Of a DNA stretch of 64,000 nt, positions 22,093-34,000 are shown piece by piece. Position numbers and translations under genes: made by a program. The DNA lies in the NCBI GenBank assembly GCA_019915135.1, contig JAHLMK010000009.1:1798001-1862000 (forward strand). The letters run 5' to 3'. How positions within the stretch are numbered: the stretch's first letter is position 1; each line of letters begins with the position of its first letter. Below the pieces are notes generated by a model. That model saw only the letters and a list, made by a program, of their open reading frames with translations, made no database searches and was not told the DNA's origin. The stretch is from Strobilurus pachycystidiatus (lineage: Eukaryota > Basidiomycota > Agaricomycetes > Agaricales > Physalacriaceae).

Positions 22093-22497
22093 CTACACCC
22101 CGCCTACACTAACCGCCTGTCCCCCCACCCCAACACCCACTCCTGCGCCAACGCTAGCAGGCAAGACCAACCCGCCGCCCAAGAAAGCGGGTACGTTCTT
22201 CTCCTCGAGCTCGGCGTACATGACCGTCATATCCCTCCTCTCCTTCCCCCACAGCTCCGCGTCCCAGACATGATACTGCCCCGTCTCCCCACCCGGCACC
22301 TTCTGGCTCGGGACCATCCCCGTCTCCTTCGTGATCCACATCCGCAGCGCCTTGTGGTACCGCCAGTTCCGGTTCCACAGTTCTTGCGCGGCGACTTCTT
22401 GGAGCGCGTCGCGCGGGGAGGAGTAGAACATGAAGAAGAGCGTCTCGTCGGAGAAGCCGGTTACCTGGGGGTGGGGGTGTTAAAGCGGGGGATGGAA

Positions 22498-22529
<32 letters not shown>

Positions 22530-23470
22530 GGGGTGAGGAAGGGGAGAAACGCACCTTCCCAGGCCCCGGCGCAGGCGGACACACGTTATAGCAACTCGGC
22601 ATCCCGCCGACCCAGTCCGGCTCGACGCTCTTCGCCGCGCTGCTATCGCTCCACGGCGTGATGAACGTCTCGTACAGCGCCCCGGGGTTCGCCAGGTCCA
22701 GACCCATCGTTCCTAGCGAGGCGCGTAAGGAGAGAAGCGAGCGCGTAGGGAGGGAGGGACTCACCCAAATCCGTGCCCACGCCCGCCCCGCCCCCGACCT
22801 TCAGCTGCATCAGCAGCCCCAGCAGGCCCCACCGGTCCGCCGCGCTGATCAGCACCTGCTGTGCCGGCGTCTGCGGGTGCCCTCCTCCCCCTCCTCCGCC
22901 CGTCCCTGTGCCGGGATGTGTCCCCGGTCCGGTCTGCTGTGTGCCCCGGATGTTGATGAGCCCAGGCGGGAGCGGCTGGTCGCCGAGCGCGGGGAAGTCG
23001 TCTGCCGTTAGGTTCCCGTTCCCGTTCCCGCTCCCGGGTAGGTGCGAGGGCAGGAGCCCTGGTTGCGTTTGTGTTTGTGTTTGGGGTGGAGCAAAGGCCT
23101 GGAACGGCGTGGATGGCGGTGGTTGTTGTTGTTGGCCTAAAGCAGGAAAGTCGTCCTCGTCGCGCCGCCGTGTGGCTGTGGTGTTTGGTGTGAAGCGCGA
23201 GCGGGATTGCGATTGTTGCGGGGCTGGAAGGGTGTGGGTGGCGTCAGTATGCGGCCGGACGGTAGATGTATGCGCGCACCTCCAAGCCCAGGTCTGTTCG
23301 GGTTCATTTTTCGTTCCTTCTTTTATCGCGTCTTCCTTCGTTTGTCGTCCTGTTGATGGTACCAGGTAAGAGTGTAAGGCTGGATTAGGCCGGACGAACC
23401 GGCGGCATTTGTCAGCTTGCCCACGCCTCTTCCCGCCAGGCACGGAAATCGTATCCACAACTGCAACCAC
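22093..23470 (-). CDS. NOT2: NOT2-like subunit of the CCR4-NOT complex
   Basis: The last two exons (22712-22555 and 22464-22093) encode the NOT2/3/5 box: GTMGLDLANPGALYETFITP, CYNVCPP, TGFSDETLFFMFYSSPRDAL and QELWNRNWRYHKALRMWI. The first exon (ending at 22765) holds two EDDFPALG / ADDFPALG motifs and proline/glutamine-rich linkers, typical of NOT2. The protein scaffolds the CCR4-NOT mRNA deadenylase. Splice sites are consistent (GTGAGT..TAG; GTGCGT..CAG). The 5' end is uncertain: an open frame reaches 23470, but its first 70 residues do not look like NOT2 and an intron may lie near 23225. It could be a truncated duplicate. The second intron carries a run of about 31 C on the coding strand. 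Confidence 0.75.
22498..22528. repeat. G31 homopolymer inside the second NOT2 intron
   Basis: The plus strand has an uninterrupted run of about 31 G residues. On the gene strand it forms a poly-C tract within the intron at 22465-22554. Such runs are prone to slippage and sequencing error, so its length is uncertain. Confidence 0.9.
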
Positions 23471-26400
23471 GACATGTCTTCACCTACACGCTATAATCAC
23501 TAAAACGCACAGCCTCAGCCTGGAATCCACGCCGCTACGCTTTCGTCTCAGCTGCTCGCCGTCCTCCCGGAATTGGCCGTCCTCGGTCTTCGTATGGATG
23601 CCGTACTGGAAACTATCAACTCGCAGGCGCCATGGGAGTCGGACGTCTCTGCTGTCCAACATCTCTCTCTTCTTCTTCGATACAGCTACAGCTCCTAATC
23701 TTTTCCCACCGCTCTCGGGAATCGGGAATCGGGATAGAGCTTTTCCTTACTGGACGCGACGGACGGGGGTTTTCTCTTTTCTTTTCGTACCCCCATTGCA
23801 CGTACGCTCGCAATCGGGACGTTGCTGTTTCTCCCCTTTTTTGGGTATCAGGGGGCGGGGATACGGAAGTCCCTTCGGTGCTTTATTACACCGCAGCGGG
23901 ACGTTTACTGCGTCCTCGTGCTCCACTCCAGAAGCACTGAGGAGTCCTGACTCACCTTAGTACTTTGTTGCGCGCCTTTTTCTTTCTTCTTTTTCTTGGA
24001 GAGTCGCAGGTTCGTTACCTATGTTCTGGATCGCGCGCTACTACGTGCACGATTGAAGGTACAAATCTTTCCTCTTGACGTACCCGCTCCAGAATCAAGG
24101 TGCCTTACTGTTGATAGCCAAAGCTTCCTTCTTTTCCCTCAGGCTCTTGACTCCACCTGACATTCATTGTCGACGCTTCAGAATCACTGCGGACTCGGAG
24201 GAGTCCTGACGCACTGCCCTGCAACTGGGATTTTTTGTTTTCTTCTTTGCCCTGAAGAACCTCGGTGGAGGATCCTTGCCTCTCTCCCTCTCTCCTGACG
24301 TGCCCTGTTGTCGATGCTCCATCCAAAATCAAGGAGTCCTGACGGTGCGCACTGCGTTTTGTCTTCGCCCTTCGACTCGGTCGAGAAGTCTCTGGCAAGC
24401 TGTGTTCTTATCGTCGATCGACGTAATGCCATCGTCAGAAGTTTTGAGTCTAAACGTTATCATGCGCTGTGTAATCAATAAAGCCGTGGAACGCAATATA
24501 TAAAGGGCATCGTCAACAATCAGTACGAAGTATTGGCCAGCACGCCTTTGGTGGGTGTCACAGGATGGATGCTTTAGTACCACAGGCAGAGGAGTCCGGC
24601 CGGGCGGTTGAAGGTACGAAGTTTTCCTCTTGACTTGACGTGCGTATATTCGTCTCCGATGCTCCGGAATCAGGACGCCTCAGTACTTGCCCTTTTTTCT
24701 TTGAGTCTTTTCCGCTTCGTCCCAGCTGTGGGTGGTCGAGAAGCCTTGTGGTTTGTGGTTACATAGCCTACCAGCATCTTGCTCCGACGCCACTGTAGAA
24801 GTTTTGACTATCCACGACGTCTACGAGCTTGAGTGATATGCGAACTACGCCCTTGGTGGGTGTGAGGACCGGTGCCGGTGGTCGGTTCATCAGGCGAGGA
24901 CGCCTCACTTCGCGGTTGAATGTTCCAATTTTCTTCTTTTGACAAGTTGACGACGGACGTGCCCCACCTCGATCAAGGAGTCCTGACACACGCCAAGTTA
25001 TCACCTGGTTTCTGTATAATTGATTTGCAATCTCTTCGCGGTTTGTAGGTCGAGCTGTTGTTTATCGGGGAGCGCGATCATTCGTTTGTCTTGAGCTGTA
25101 CACATCTCGCTCCAAGCCCCTGACGCTGCTGCTTCGCTCGTGTGTGTAGTTGATCCCGGTTAAAGGAAGGTTTTGGGATCCACCGGGACGCGATACAATG
25201 AAAGTTAATCTTGATTTTTTGCCAGTGGGCGATAACTGTGTCTAGAAAGATGTTGGCAAGCCGTGGATGCGATCACCGCATGCATACTCGAGAAAACTTG
25301 TTGTCCTGTTGCTTCTCACACAAATTGACCAGTGACCATTGAAACCGTCCTGGCACACCGGGACGCCTGGCACACCGGGACGCGTCTTTCATGTCTCGCT
25401 TCACTGTCGCCATTTCCAAGGCTCTTCTATCATTCAAGTCATCTACTTATCAATTGACTCACAAGCCTTTTCGCTTCACTTCTTGATTATTAAGGTCTTT
25501 AATCAATAACAAACACGCTCCCTGGGACGTCAGACGTTAACTAGTATTCTTTAAGGTGCACATATCCGCCAAATTTCTCCCTTTTTTTCTTTTAGTTTTT
25601 TTCCTTGGATGTTCCCTCAGACGTCTCCTGAACATCGGCGCGTGTCGTGCTGTGGGTTAAGCTGTATACTTACCAACTCGAACAGTGTACATCTCTGCCA
25701 GAATGGCAGTGGGGCGAGTCAAGGGAAGGGAAGGTGATGGTCAGTTTTGAGCTGTACACTAATACGAGCGGCAAGCTCGCACCGCATACCGGTACGGGGA
25801 CTGAAGGAGGTTGTGTTATCAGTGCACAATATTGACTAGTGAGCAACATATATGAAGCCGTCCTAGCACACCGGGACGCGTCTTTCATGCTTCACCGTCC
25901 CTATTTTTTCTAGACGTACAATTTCCCTCGTGAAGTTCAAGCTTGTCCGAGTCAGTCGTGAATATCCAACTTACGAGCCAGGTTGCAGCCAAGCACAATT
26001 TACGTTGATCTTTCAATCTACTGTTGAGGCCGTGTTCCGATGATGTATCAGATCTAGCATTTCACCTTCGAGCTATAGTCCACAACAAGCAGTGTGGTAG
26101 GCGTTTCAATCATTTTAATCGAAGGCGTCCTGTCCGACGTTCATCTCAGCGAGAGTAGTAATTTATGAGGAGCTGTTGTCGACGGAGCGCTGCCAAACAC
26201 TCTTGACAACTTTAGTGTGTGAGCTGTATCCCAAGCCACATCCGAATTTCGTTTACAGTGACGGGACATGTTTGAATGCGAGAAGAATACGATGTATCGG
26301 TCTCTCTGATCTCAGGCTCAAGACGCGTGCATATTGTCTCTCCCTCCCTTTGATTCCATCGGGATCCTTTGCGTGAATTTTTTTCCAGACCTCAAGTGCG

Positions 26401-26800
26401 CAAATTTAGATGCTCAAGCCTGATAATTCATTTCATGATGACTTTCTAGAGATGTCGACGCTGATTCCCTGCATGGTCATGACCCGTCGCTCTAGTAGTC
26501 GTATGTTACGCTACATAACTACACACTTGAAGAGGCTCGAGTCCTCTGTCTGCCAATGCGTGATACGGGACTCTGAAAGTCATATCTACTTCATGTGCTC
26601 GCCTCCCGCGGCCGTTCGTCCACGCTACATCGAGGCTGTGCCAACCTGAGTGTTCCATGCCAAATTGCGCGGATGCTGGGCAACCACTTTCCTGGCAAAG
26701 GTTTCCGGTCTGATCTCTCATGAACTACGCCCTCAATCCTTCCAACTTATTATCCTGTAAGACAATCTCAATCTCGACTCTCCGTTGTGGCGGCGTAAGG
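23471..26800. repeat. Gene-free region of diverged tandem repeats
   Basis: No gene is recognised. GGAGTCCTGAC recurs at about 23941, 24200, 24333 and 24977, in similar contexts (a Cys/Thr-rich T tract after it; CGGTTGAAGGTAC and CTCTTGAC blocks before it). From about 25090 to 25900 a second pattern appears: GTGTACATCTC, then GACCAGTGACC or GACTAGTGAGC, then CCGTCCTGGCACACCGGGACG near 25346 and 25857. The first of these contains a 16-bp tandem duplication. Confidence 0.5.
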
Positions 26801-27029
26801 AGGATGCCTAGCGGTGGCGTGGAACTTTTGCTGCCAACACACCCCTACTGATACGCCATACAATCAATTCAGTGAAGTTGATGATTCATGGAGACACGCT
26901 CGTCCGGCATATTCTGCCGAGCTGATACATCACGTCGATAGCATAGCAGTCAATTCAGGTCCGATCACAGCAATATATTTGCTGGCATCGCCTCGTGAGA
27001 ACAGCTTATCTGCTTTGCCTCTTCCCATC

Positions 27030-27445
27030 ATGTCGACCTCCACGCCTACACTTCTGCCCAAGCTGGATCCTGAGCCGTCAGACGCCGACGACGATGACTG
27101 GTACACGGCTGCCGAGGACTCCGAGTCGGAGGTATCTGATGAGGACTGGACACCGGATATTTCCCGCCAGGAATCAGAGTCTGCGCGGGACGGGGACACC
27201 GCTAGCTGTACTAGAGTGATGAGGCTAACGTGCAGTGAGTTCCTCATGCGTGCACTGAAGAGTACGTTATACTGATACGCAGGCATCTAGACAAAAGGAG
27301 CTGTCGCTGTTTCGCTGTAGACCAACCGAATGTTGATATGATCTTCTATCTGTTCGGTTGCATCCTCGACATGATAGAATCACCTCCTGAAGGTCTCTAC
27401 TTTTCTCCAGATGGACACTGTGTACGCTGCTTGACTACTTTCTGA
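27030..27445 (+). CDS. Small acidic hypothetical protein, module copy 3 (shortened)
   Basis: Exons 27030-27234 and 27291-27445 repeat the arrangement of the copies at 804 and 6157: an acidic N-terminus with DDDDWYTAAEDSESEVSDED, then CFAVDQPNVDMIFYLFGC and CVRCLTTF. A TGA replaces the Trp codon that follows in copy 2, so this copy ends about ten residues early and may be decaying. The region from about 26850 upstream is also similar to the other copies. No known domain is recognised. Confidence 0.4.
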
Positions 27446-27765
27446 GATGAGTATGACTTACCACCAGATAGCTAGACGGCATATATTACATTTTTATCGT
27501 GTTCAAGTATTTACTATCGACGCCCTCCCAAGATCGCAAGTTGAGATTGACGGGCTGGAGTGAAGAAGATTGGGGCGTAGCTTTGTCCCCGTGAGAAAAT
27601 CTCAATCATTGTGGTAATCCAGAAATCTGACTGAGCACATAAATCAGAGAAATCTTGTACCACTTACAGTGTAACAGATTGGAGGCCTGCCCACATCCTC
27701 GCAAACCTCTGGCCAGCCGCTTTTTTCCTTATATCATTCCCCTTGTTGTCCCATGCTTTCACCAA

Positions 27766-28655
27766 ATGAAAGCGCGTGTCACAGCGTTGGAGTCCCAGAT
27801 AGCAAGGATCACCCCCATGGAGTCGGACACATCACTCGGCGTGAAGGATGCATTCAGCATTGATTCTGTCCTGGGCTGTCTCGACATTGCCGAGAGTATC
27901 GCAAAGATGCTCCCAATTGTCGGTAACCTTGTTGAAGGAGCATTTGGAACAGTTAGAAAGATCATTGCGGCAGCGCAGGTTTGAGTTTTCTCTCGGTATG
28001 TAGAGACCGTAGCTCATCCCAGTCTCATAGAGTGCAAAGTCAAACCAAGAGTTGTGCACATCCCTGGCTGTGCATGCGGAAAATGTCACACTTGCAATCC
28101 TTACTGAACTTGTGCGGGCGTCTAAAAATCATGGTCCGCAACAAGTCGATCTGAGGATCATTAGGCTTCTCTCGTATCTGACTTGTTTCCTAGCACCTCC
28201 TCATAGAATCAAGCCTGACATTCAATTTAGCACTTTGGACACAATCGAGACGCGCATGCGTTATTTTGCTAAGAACACCGGCCCAAAGGCCCTTCTCCAC
28301 CGGCACAAGATCAAGAAGAATCTTGCTGATATGCGTGAGGAGCTTGATAACACACTTGTAGTCTTCAAGGTATGGCGCACAGACAGTGGTGCCTTCCCGG
28401 CTAAAATTCACACAGATCAGCAGTGACATCTCTACTACGTGTCTTTTAAATGACTTGCGTGTGCTGCACAACTCGATGCTCCGCAGGACGGATGAGAATC
28501 ATATGGAGATCAAGGAGCTTTGCGGGGACACACACCAGAAGTTAGAGCGGGTGGAAATGTTGCTGATGAATATGAACATGTTCACACAACAAGGACGGGC
28601 GGACGGCCCTCAGCATATGCAGTACAGTAGCACCTCGAGCTTGCAGTCTGATTGA
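27766..28655 (+). CDS. MLKL/HeLo-like N-terminal domain protein, module copy 3
   Basis: Exons 27766-27978, 28031-28369 and 28416-28655 encode about 263 residues in frame, with the same intron positions as the copies at 1512 and 6865. It keeps MKARVTALESQIARI, VLGCLDIAESIAKMLPIVGN, SLAVHAENVTLAILTELVR, HKIKKNLADMREELDN and a C-terminal coiled coil. The C-terminal tail (QYSSTSSLQSD) is longer. Open reading frames and intron sites are kept in all three copies despite sequence divergence, which argues for selection in at least part of their history. The function of the domain is inferred, as for copy 1. Confidence 0.55.
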
Positions 28656-29389
28656 AATTTGTCTGACATCTTCACTCTATCTGCGGCGTGAATTAGACAA
28701 GGAGTCGAATCACTGACTAAGCGGTGCTCTATGCGCAGAGTCTGCGCTTTTGCGTTGGTACCGAGTTCAAATTGAGGGGACGTGCTTATTCAACTTCTGT
28801 TCTAGCTCACGCTCCCGCGGGTGAGCTGCTCGCGGTCGCACGAGAGGCCACCAGTGGTATGGGAGCATCGATCCATGGCGCATGTGTCGATGGGTTCAGG
28901 ATCATTGCGTATGACTCGGGACACGGCAAAGTCGCCGCAGCATAAGGCAACAACCAGAACAACGGCGGCAGAAGTCCACAATTATGGCAGAGACTGTTTC
29001 TCCGCTGATGTGGGCATGCGTCTTAGTTGGGGGCGGGCATCCTGAGGGTAGTGGTGGTGAGTGACCATGAAGAGCGGGGAATGTCCTGGGTTGAGAGCGA
29101 TTCGATGATGCCGAGTTCATTGGACTTGTAAGTTATCTATGTGCATTCCGAGATGCTATCAATGAGTTTCTCCTTCCAGGCGCTCTTGACAAAAATTGAA
29201 TGGTACGTCCTCGATACAAGGCTATTACAAGCGGGACTCGGGGACGATGCACGGTGCTGGTCGGTTGCACCGGAATGGGAAATAATGATCAAGCTCCTGA
29301 TATTACAAGACAACCATATGTCGAGGTACTACACGATAGCGACGAAAGCAAAATGATGTACGTAAATAAAGTCAACAAATAATTCTACG
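28656..29389. other. Intergenic, no gene recognised
   Basis: Nothing clear is seen. Near 28705-28775 a TGACTAAGCGG and a GAGTTCAAATT, about 50 bp apart, vaguely resemble Pol III A and B boxes, but no tRNA fold is apparent. Confidence 0.3.
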
Positions 29390-30528
29390 TCATACTGCTC
29401 TTTTACGTTTGGGACTAGACTTTGCCGTCGCGAAGGGAGCCATCGCTACCAAACTCTCCCTTGCCTGCAGGACATCCTCCAACGACCTCGCAACCTCCAG
29501 CGTATACGAGCCAATAACCTTCTCATCCGCTATACAAGACTGGAACTCGCCCGGCTTACACTCCTGCACCCACTGCTCAACGTCGAAGCCCTCATCCTCC
29601 GTGTCGGAGGACATACGAGATCGTTTCGATGACCTATCAGAATCCAGGTCACTACACGAAGACATCGACGACGAGGCAGAGTATGTGAGCTCAGGGACCG
29701 GCGCAGGTTCGCGAGCCTTGCAAAACTCTTCGCGGTAGAAGACGGGAATGGAGCGCCCGAACTGTCCTCTGAAGGCACCGGCTTCTCGGTAAAACGTGGG
29801 CGGTGGGGGAAATGGCCAGGGGCATGATATTCGGACAAGGGTCTCAAAGAGAGAAGGATCTAATATGTCTCGGTGGTCGAGTATCTGTCTGTAGCAGTGT
29901 GCAAGGAGAAATAACGGATGAATATCCGAGGAGATGATGGGTCCTCCGGACGATCTGATCTTCAGTCGGGTAGCCGTGATGCGGCCTGTAGAGGGATGCT
30001 TCGAATGGATAGAAATGTTCCGCTTCAAAGGTATGACGCGATAGTGGTAGGTCCCCAATGGGAGGCTCTGATATAAGACATTTTTCAAGATGTTATAAGG
30101 AGGCAGAGAAGGAGCATACCTCGAAGAATTTCTGTCTATGTTGGACTGGCGCTTCGTCGTTGAAATCTTGGAGAGTGCGCATAGTAGAGAGAACATCATC
30201 GGTCGGCACAAGTGCCAAGCGCTTGTCGTGAAGCGCTTCCTTTAGCGCTGTTTGAACTACAGACATCGTGAGGAAACGATTGGCACCAGTGTAGATAGAC
30301 ATACTCGCTACGTGATTGCTAGAGTGAGCAAAGTACGCGTTCAAGTCGCCACGATTGAGTCCCCAGCAATACTCATATCCGTCAAGCTACATAATGCATC
30401 AGCTGGCGGAAAACTTTCGGGAAAGGCCCTGCGATGCGTACTAGTCTGTCGCTCGACGATAGTAGCGTGAAATCGTCGATGTCTTGAAAGGACTTGTTGA
30501 CGTTGATTCTGGAGATATCAACAGGCAT
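29390..30528 (-). CDS. Hypothetical protein, intact copy of a head-to-head pair
   Basis: Four exons are inferred from the ATG at 30526-30528: MPVDISRINVNKSFQDIDDF up to 30442; LDGYEYCWGLNRGDLNAYF from 30386; IQTALKEALHDKRLALVPTD ending QKFFE; and SLPLGTYHYRVIPLKRNISI to the end at 29390. The last exon has KHPSTGRITATRLKIRSSGG, a proline-rich stretch, an acidic/Ser-rich linker (SDLDSDRSSKRSR), and a basic tail KRKRAV that could be a nuclear signal. I do not recognise the family. A divergent paralogue starts 203 bp away at 30731 on the other strand and shares exon layout, which supports the exon model. Confidence 0.6.
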
Positions 30529-30730
30529 TGCGTCGAAGCGGGATGTTGAGAGTCCTGCAGAGGGGATGATGGAGTAAAGGTCAGAGTGCTTCCTGAATTG
30601 GCGCAACAAAGGTGCGATCACGTGTGATTTGTGGCTGCTTGGCAACGCCGGTGACTCACGATTTCATTTTTCCGGGCCACACGTTCATCGCTGTTGGGTC
30701 CACTCTCCAAGTATTGTCCACTCCGTTTCA

Positions 30731-31033
30731 ATGCCTGTACAAATTGCGAAAATCAACGTCACCAAGGACTTCACGGACATCGAAGACCTCACTCTTCTTT
30801 CGTCCGGCGACAGACGAGTAAGCAACGCCCGGGCCGTGCTTCGAAGTCTCCTCCCATCTGATGCGTTTATAGCTTGACGGATATGAATACTGCTGGGGAC
30901 TCAATCGCGGGGATCTGAACTCCTACTTTACTCACGCTAGCAACCACGTACAAAGTGAGTCTATCTACCCAAATACCAATCGTTGTCTCATGAAGCTTGG
31001 TAGTCCAAACAGCGCTCAAGAAAGCGGGCACAA
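30731..31033 (+). pseudogene. 5' part of the hypothetical-gene paralogue, split by a transposon
   Basis: The exons 30731-30817 (MPVQIAKINVTKDFTDIEDL), 30873-30954 (LDGYEYCWGLNRGDLNSYF) and 31004 onward (IQTALKKAG) match exons 1-3 of the minus-strand gene beside it. Similarity stops at about 31030, where a CCGTGG-rich sequence begins. The 3' part of the same gene resumes at about 37900. The section coding from about HDKRLA to RNISI in the intact copy is missing. Confidence 0.7.
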
Positions 31034-34000
31034 CAAAAGTGCCGTGGAGGGGGACGTGGTGCCGTGGGGGACGTGGCCGTGGTACCGTGGATGGTACCGT
31101 GGTCGTGCTCAAGTGCCGTGGGCGTGAGTGATCGATCGGCCGTGAGGGACCCTGGAGCCGTGAGCAATCAGCTAGAACGTAGTGACCCAGCTGTGACCGC
31201 CGAATGGAACATAGTAACATTCAAGCATACCATTGTGACAGGCTCGAGAATGAGAGTGAAAGTATTGACTGGATGTTCGTAGTCAGACTGCGCGATGAGC
31301 GTGCTGACCGAAGCCATATGCCGGATCAACCGAATCTAGTGACGCGAGTTTACGTGAAGTCCGGCGATTAGACGTTCGAACGCGTCTTGTCTTCTGCCCA
31401 TCATCATAGGCATCATGAAGACAACCCAGCCGTTCGTTCTTGCCGCAATGGAACTACTTTTCGTGCCCTCCTGCGTGATCTATGCACCCATTTCAAATTT
31501 GCGGCCCCACCAGCACAACGTTGCGGCAAATTTCAATTGGACTTGGTTGGACTTTTCCTGCTCACATCATAGCGGTTCTCGAGCTTGTGCTGTGATATGC
31601 TGCAAGCTCTGGTATGTGTCACTTACAGCTTGGCTTTCAACACAACTGACAGGTCAACAGGCCAAGTTCGGTCGCTTTCTTGCGAAGCGGCTTGAAAGCT
31701 TGGATGACTCACCGACCTCAACAGCGTCGCCGGACCACCTATCTAGTCACGTCCGGGGATCGATTGGCGACTTATTGCCTGTCTGGAATGAGAACGGTGT
31801 GTGACTCCGCCCACCTGCTGACTAAATTGTCTCATAGGGTTTTTTGCAGGTACTTTGAAGGGCTATGTCTCTGCCCGTGTACCGTCGTCCTCCAAAGCGA
31901 CCACGGTGCCAAAGAAATCTGCAACTCGCTCGAATCAATCCCTATCTCCATCTCCCTCGTCTGATCGCTCTCGCTCTTCGTCTCCTCGCTTCAGACAGCT
32001 GAAGGATGGGACTTTTGAGCGCGTTGCTAGAGCTCTGCAATCCGTAAAGCGCAAGCGCGGGCAGTCTCAATCGGATGGTGACTCTCCACCACCACCAAAG
32101 AAGCACACAAACGCCTCACGTAGCTCTAAAGCATCGCACCCTTCCAGGCGCAAGGGCGCGCCGTCAACTTCTGATGACGAGTCTTCTCCTCCTGTGAAGA
32201 AGCGTCCAAAAGCTCAAGAGGGTGCACCAGCAGAGAACGACGTCTACAAGAGTGCTCACCTCACCTTCCGTGCCTCTGGTGCCGCTCCTCACGACATTGA
32301 GCTTTCTGCCCCTCCTGCTGGGTCAGACAGTCTTATCAACTCCGTCTTCATCTATATGCAGAGCGCTGTCCTTGCCGAGACCTGGGATGGGCTTCCTGAT
32401 GGCAACTTCACTCTCGACACCGACCACGCAACATTCCAGCAAACAAAAAACCTCATTTCGAATCAGCCATACGAGAACGGAGGCGGTGATCCCGACCATT
32501 CCAGCACTGCGGCTACGTGGCAAGAGGGCAAGAAGTCTACTCGTAAATGTCTGGGTTACATGACGTGTACGAATGATGACTGCGAGATACTCGTACGCCC
32601 CATGACAAAGCCTGGAGCACGAGCCCGCCAACTGGAAAAGCCGTGTCGCTGTGGTGCCGTTCTGCAACACTTACCGTGTTGTGGTGGACAGAGTGCAACG
32701 GATCGTAGTGGTGTGGTCTCCCGTCTGTGGACGTGGTCGGGAGGCGTGTACTACAAGAATGGGGGCTTCCATCGTCACCCACGGCCAACGCACGAGCTTC
32801 ATCTTACTGCTAAGGCGGAGAAGGCATTCACCAAGATTGTACGCGAGCATCCAACTGCTGGACCCCTGAAGCTTGTTGTTGGTCTACCGCTTCTGGACGG
32901 CACTCACGCTCCATCTGTTGCTGAGATCGCTCTTCCTCTTACCAACCCTGACTATGTTGGCGCCAAGCGCAACGAAATCAAACGGAACGCCGGCACTAAC
33001 AGTCACTTCATTGCCCAATACTCCGAGTTCAAGTCCAAACATGACGGCTTTGTCGTCGGTGAACATTTTGGGAAGGAAGTTGTGCTTTCTGTTCAGCATG
33101 AATGCATGAAGGAGATGCTCACTCGGGAGATTCTCAAGGACAGACAGCTCAACGGGACTGTATCCGACGCGGCGCATGGCTGGTGGCGTAAACGCAACGA
33201 TCTCCTCATGGTCAGCTCCGTCTATTCCCCGTTGCTCTGCTGCTGGGTTCCCGTCCTTCTTTCCTTTGTGAACGGTGCATCAGCCGAACACTTCATGTGG
33301 CATTTCTATGCTCTGTTCAAGACTATGCGCGCACAGGCTGCAAATGTCAACATCGAACTTGAGCCAGTGCACTATGCCAATGTATGTTTCATTCCTTAGT
33401 CGTTCATTGGCCTCATGTTTCCCAGGTTCTTGATTTTAGTGCAGCGGAACGATCTGGCTATATCAAGGCATACGTCCGCATTCATCTTGAGGATGTTGAC
33501 AATACTCGTAGTGAGGAGGAGCTTCGAACGGAGGCTGAAGGCCTTTTGAAGGGTTGCAAAGAGCATTTCTGTGCTGCTTGTGCCAGAATCGCTCGAAATC
33601 ACCACATCATCCCAGCTGGAGACAGCCATCAGTTCACAGCTATGTGCCAGTCCCTCCGGACGGTGACAGATGTAGAACAGTTCCACCGCATTGCTCGGAA
33701 CATTGTTGCGAAGTGGGTAAAGACAGCATCATGGTTAGCGTGGTGGATGAGAGACTCTCACGCGTCTATGATCTTTCACTCTCAGCGTGTCATGGATGCG
33801 GACATATGGGACGCAATTCCGGATGATACGAACGCTGAGGAGGCAATGCACTGGAGGCTCTACTCTGCCTGTGGCAAGTTTCATGATGTGATGAACGGCT
33901 TTGAGAACTTGTGGGTAGTAGGCGAGAACTTTGCTCGCATGATTCATGCTGTGAAAGGTGTGCAAATGCTCGTATCAATTCATCGTCAACTTATTCATCC

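Noticed and set aside
22000..22100. CRISPR-like or phage features
   Set aside because: Eukaryotic sequence with introns; no regularly spaced identical repeats were found anywhere.
22154..22582. Minus-strand 142-codon proline-rich frame
   Set aside because: A shadow frame across the NOT2 exons and the C-tract of the intron.
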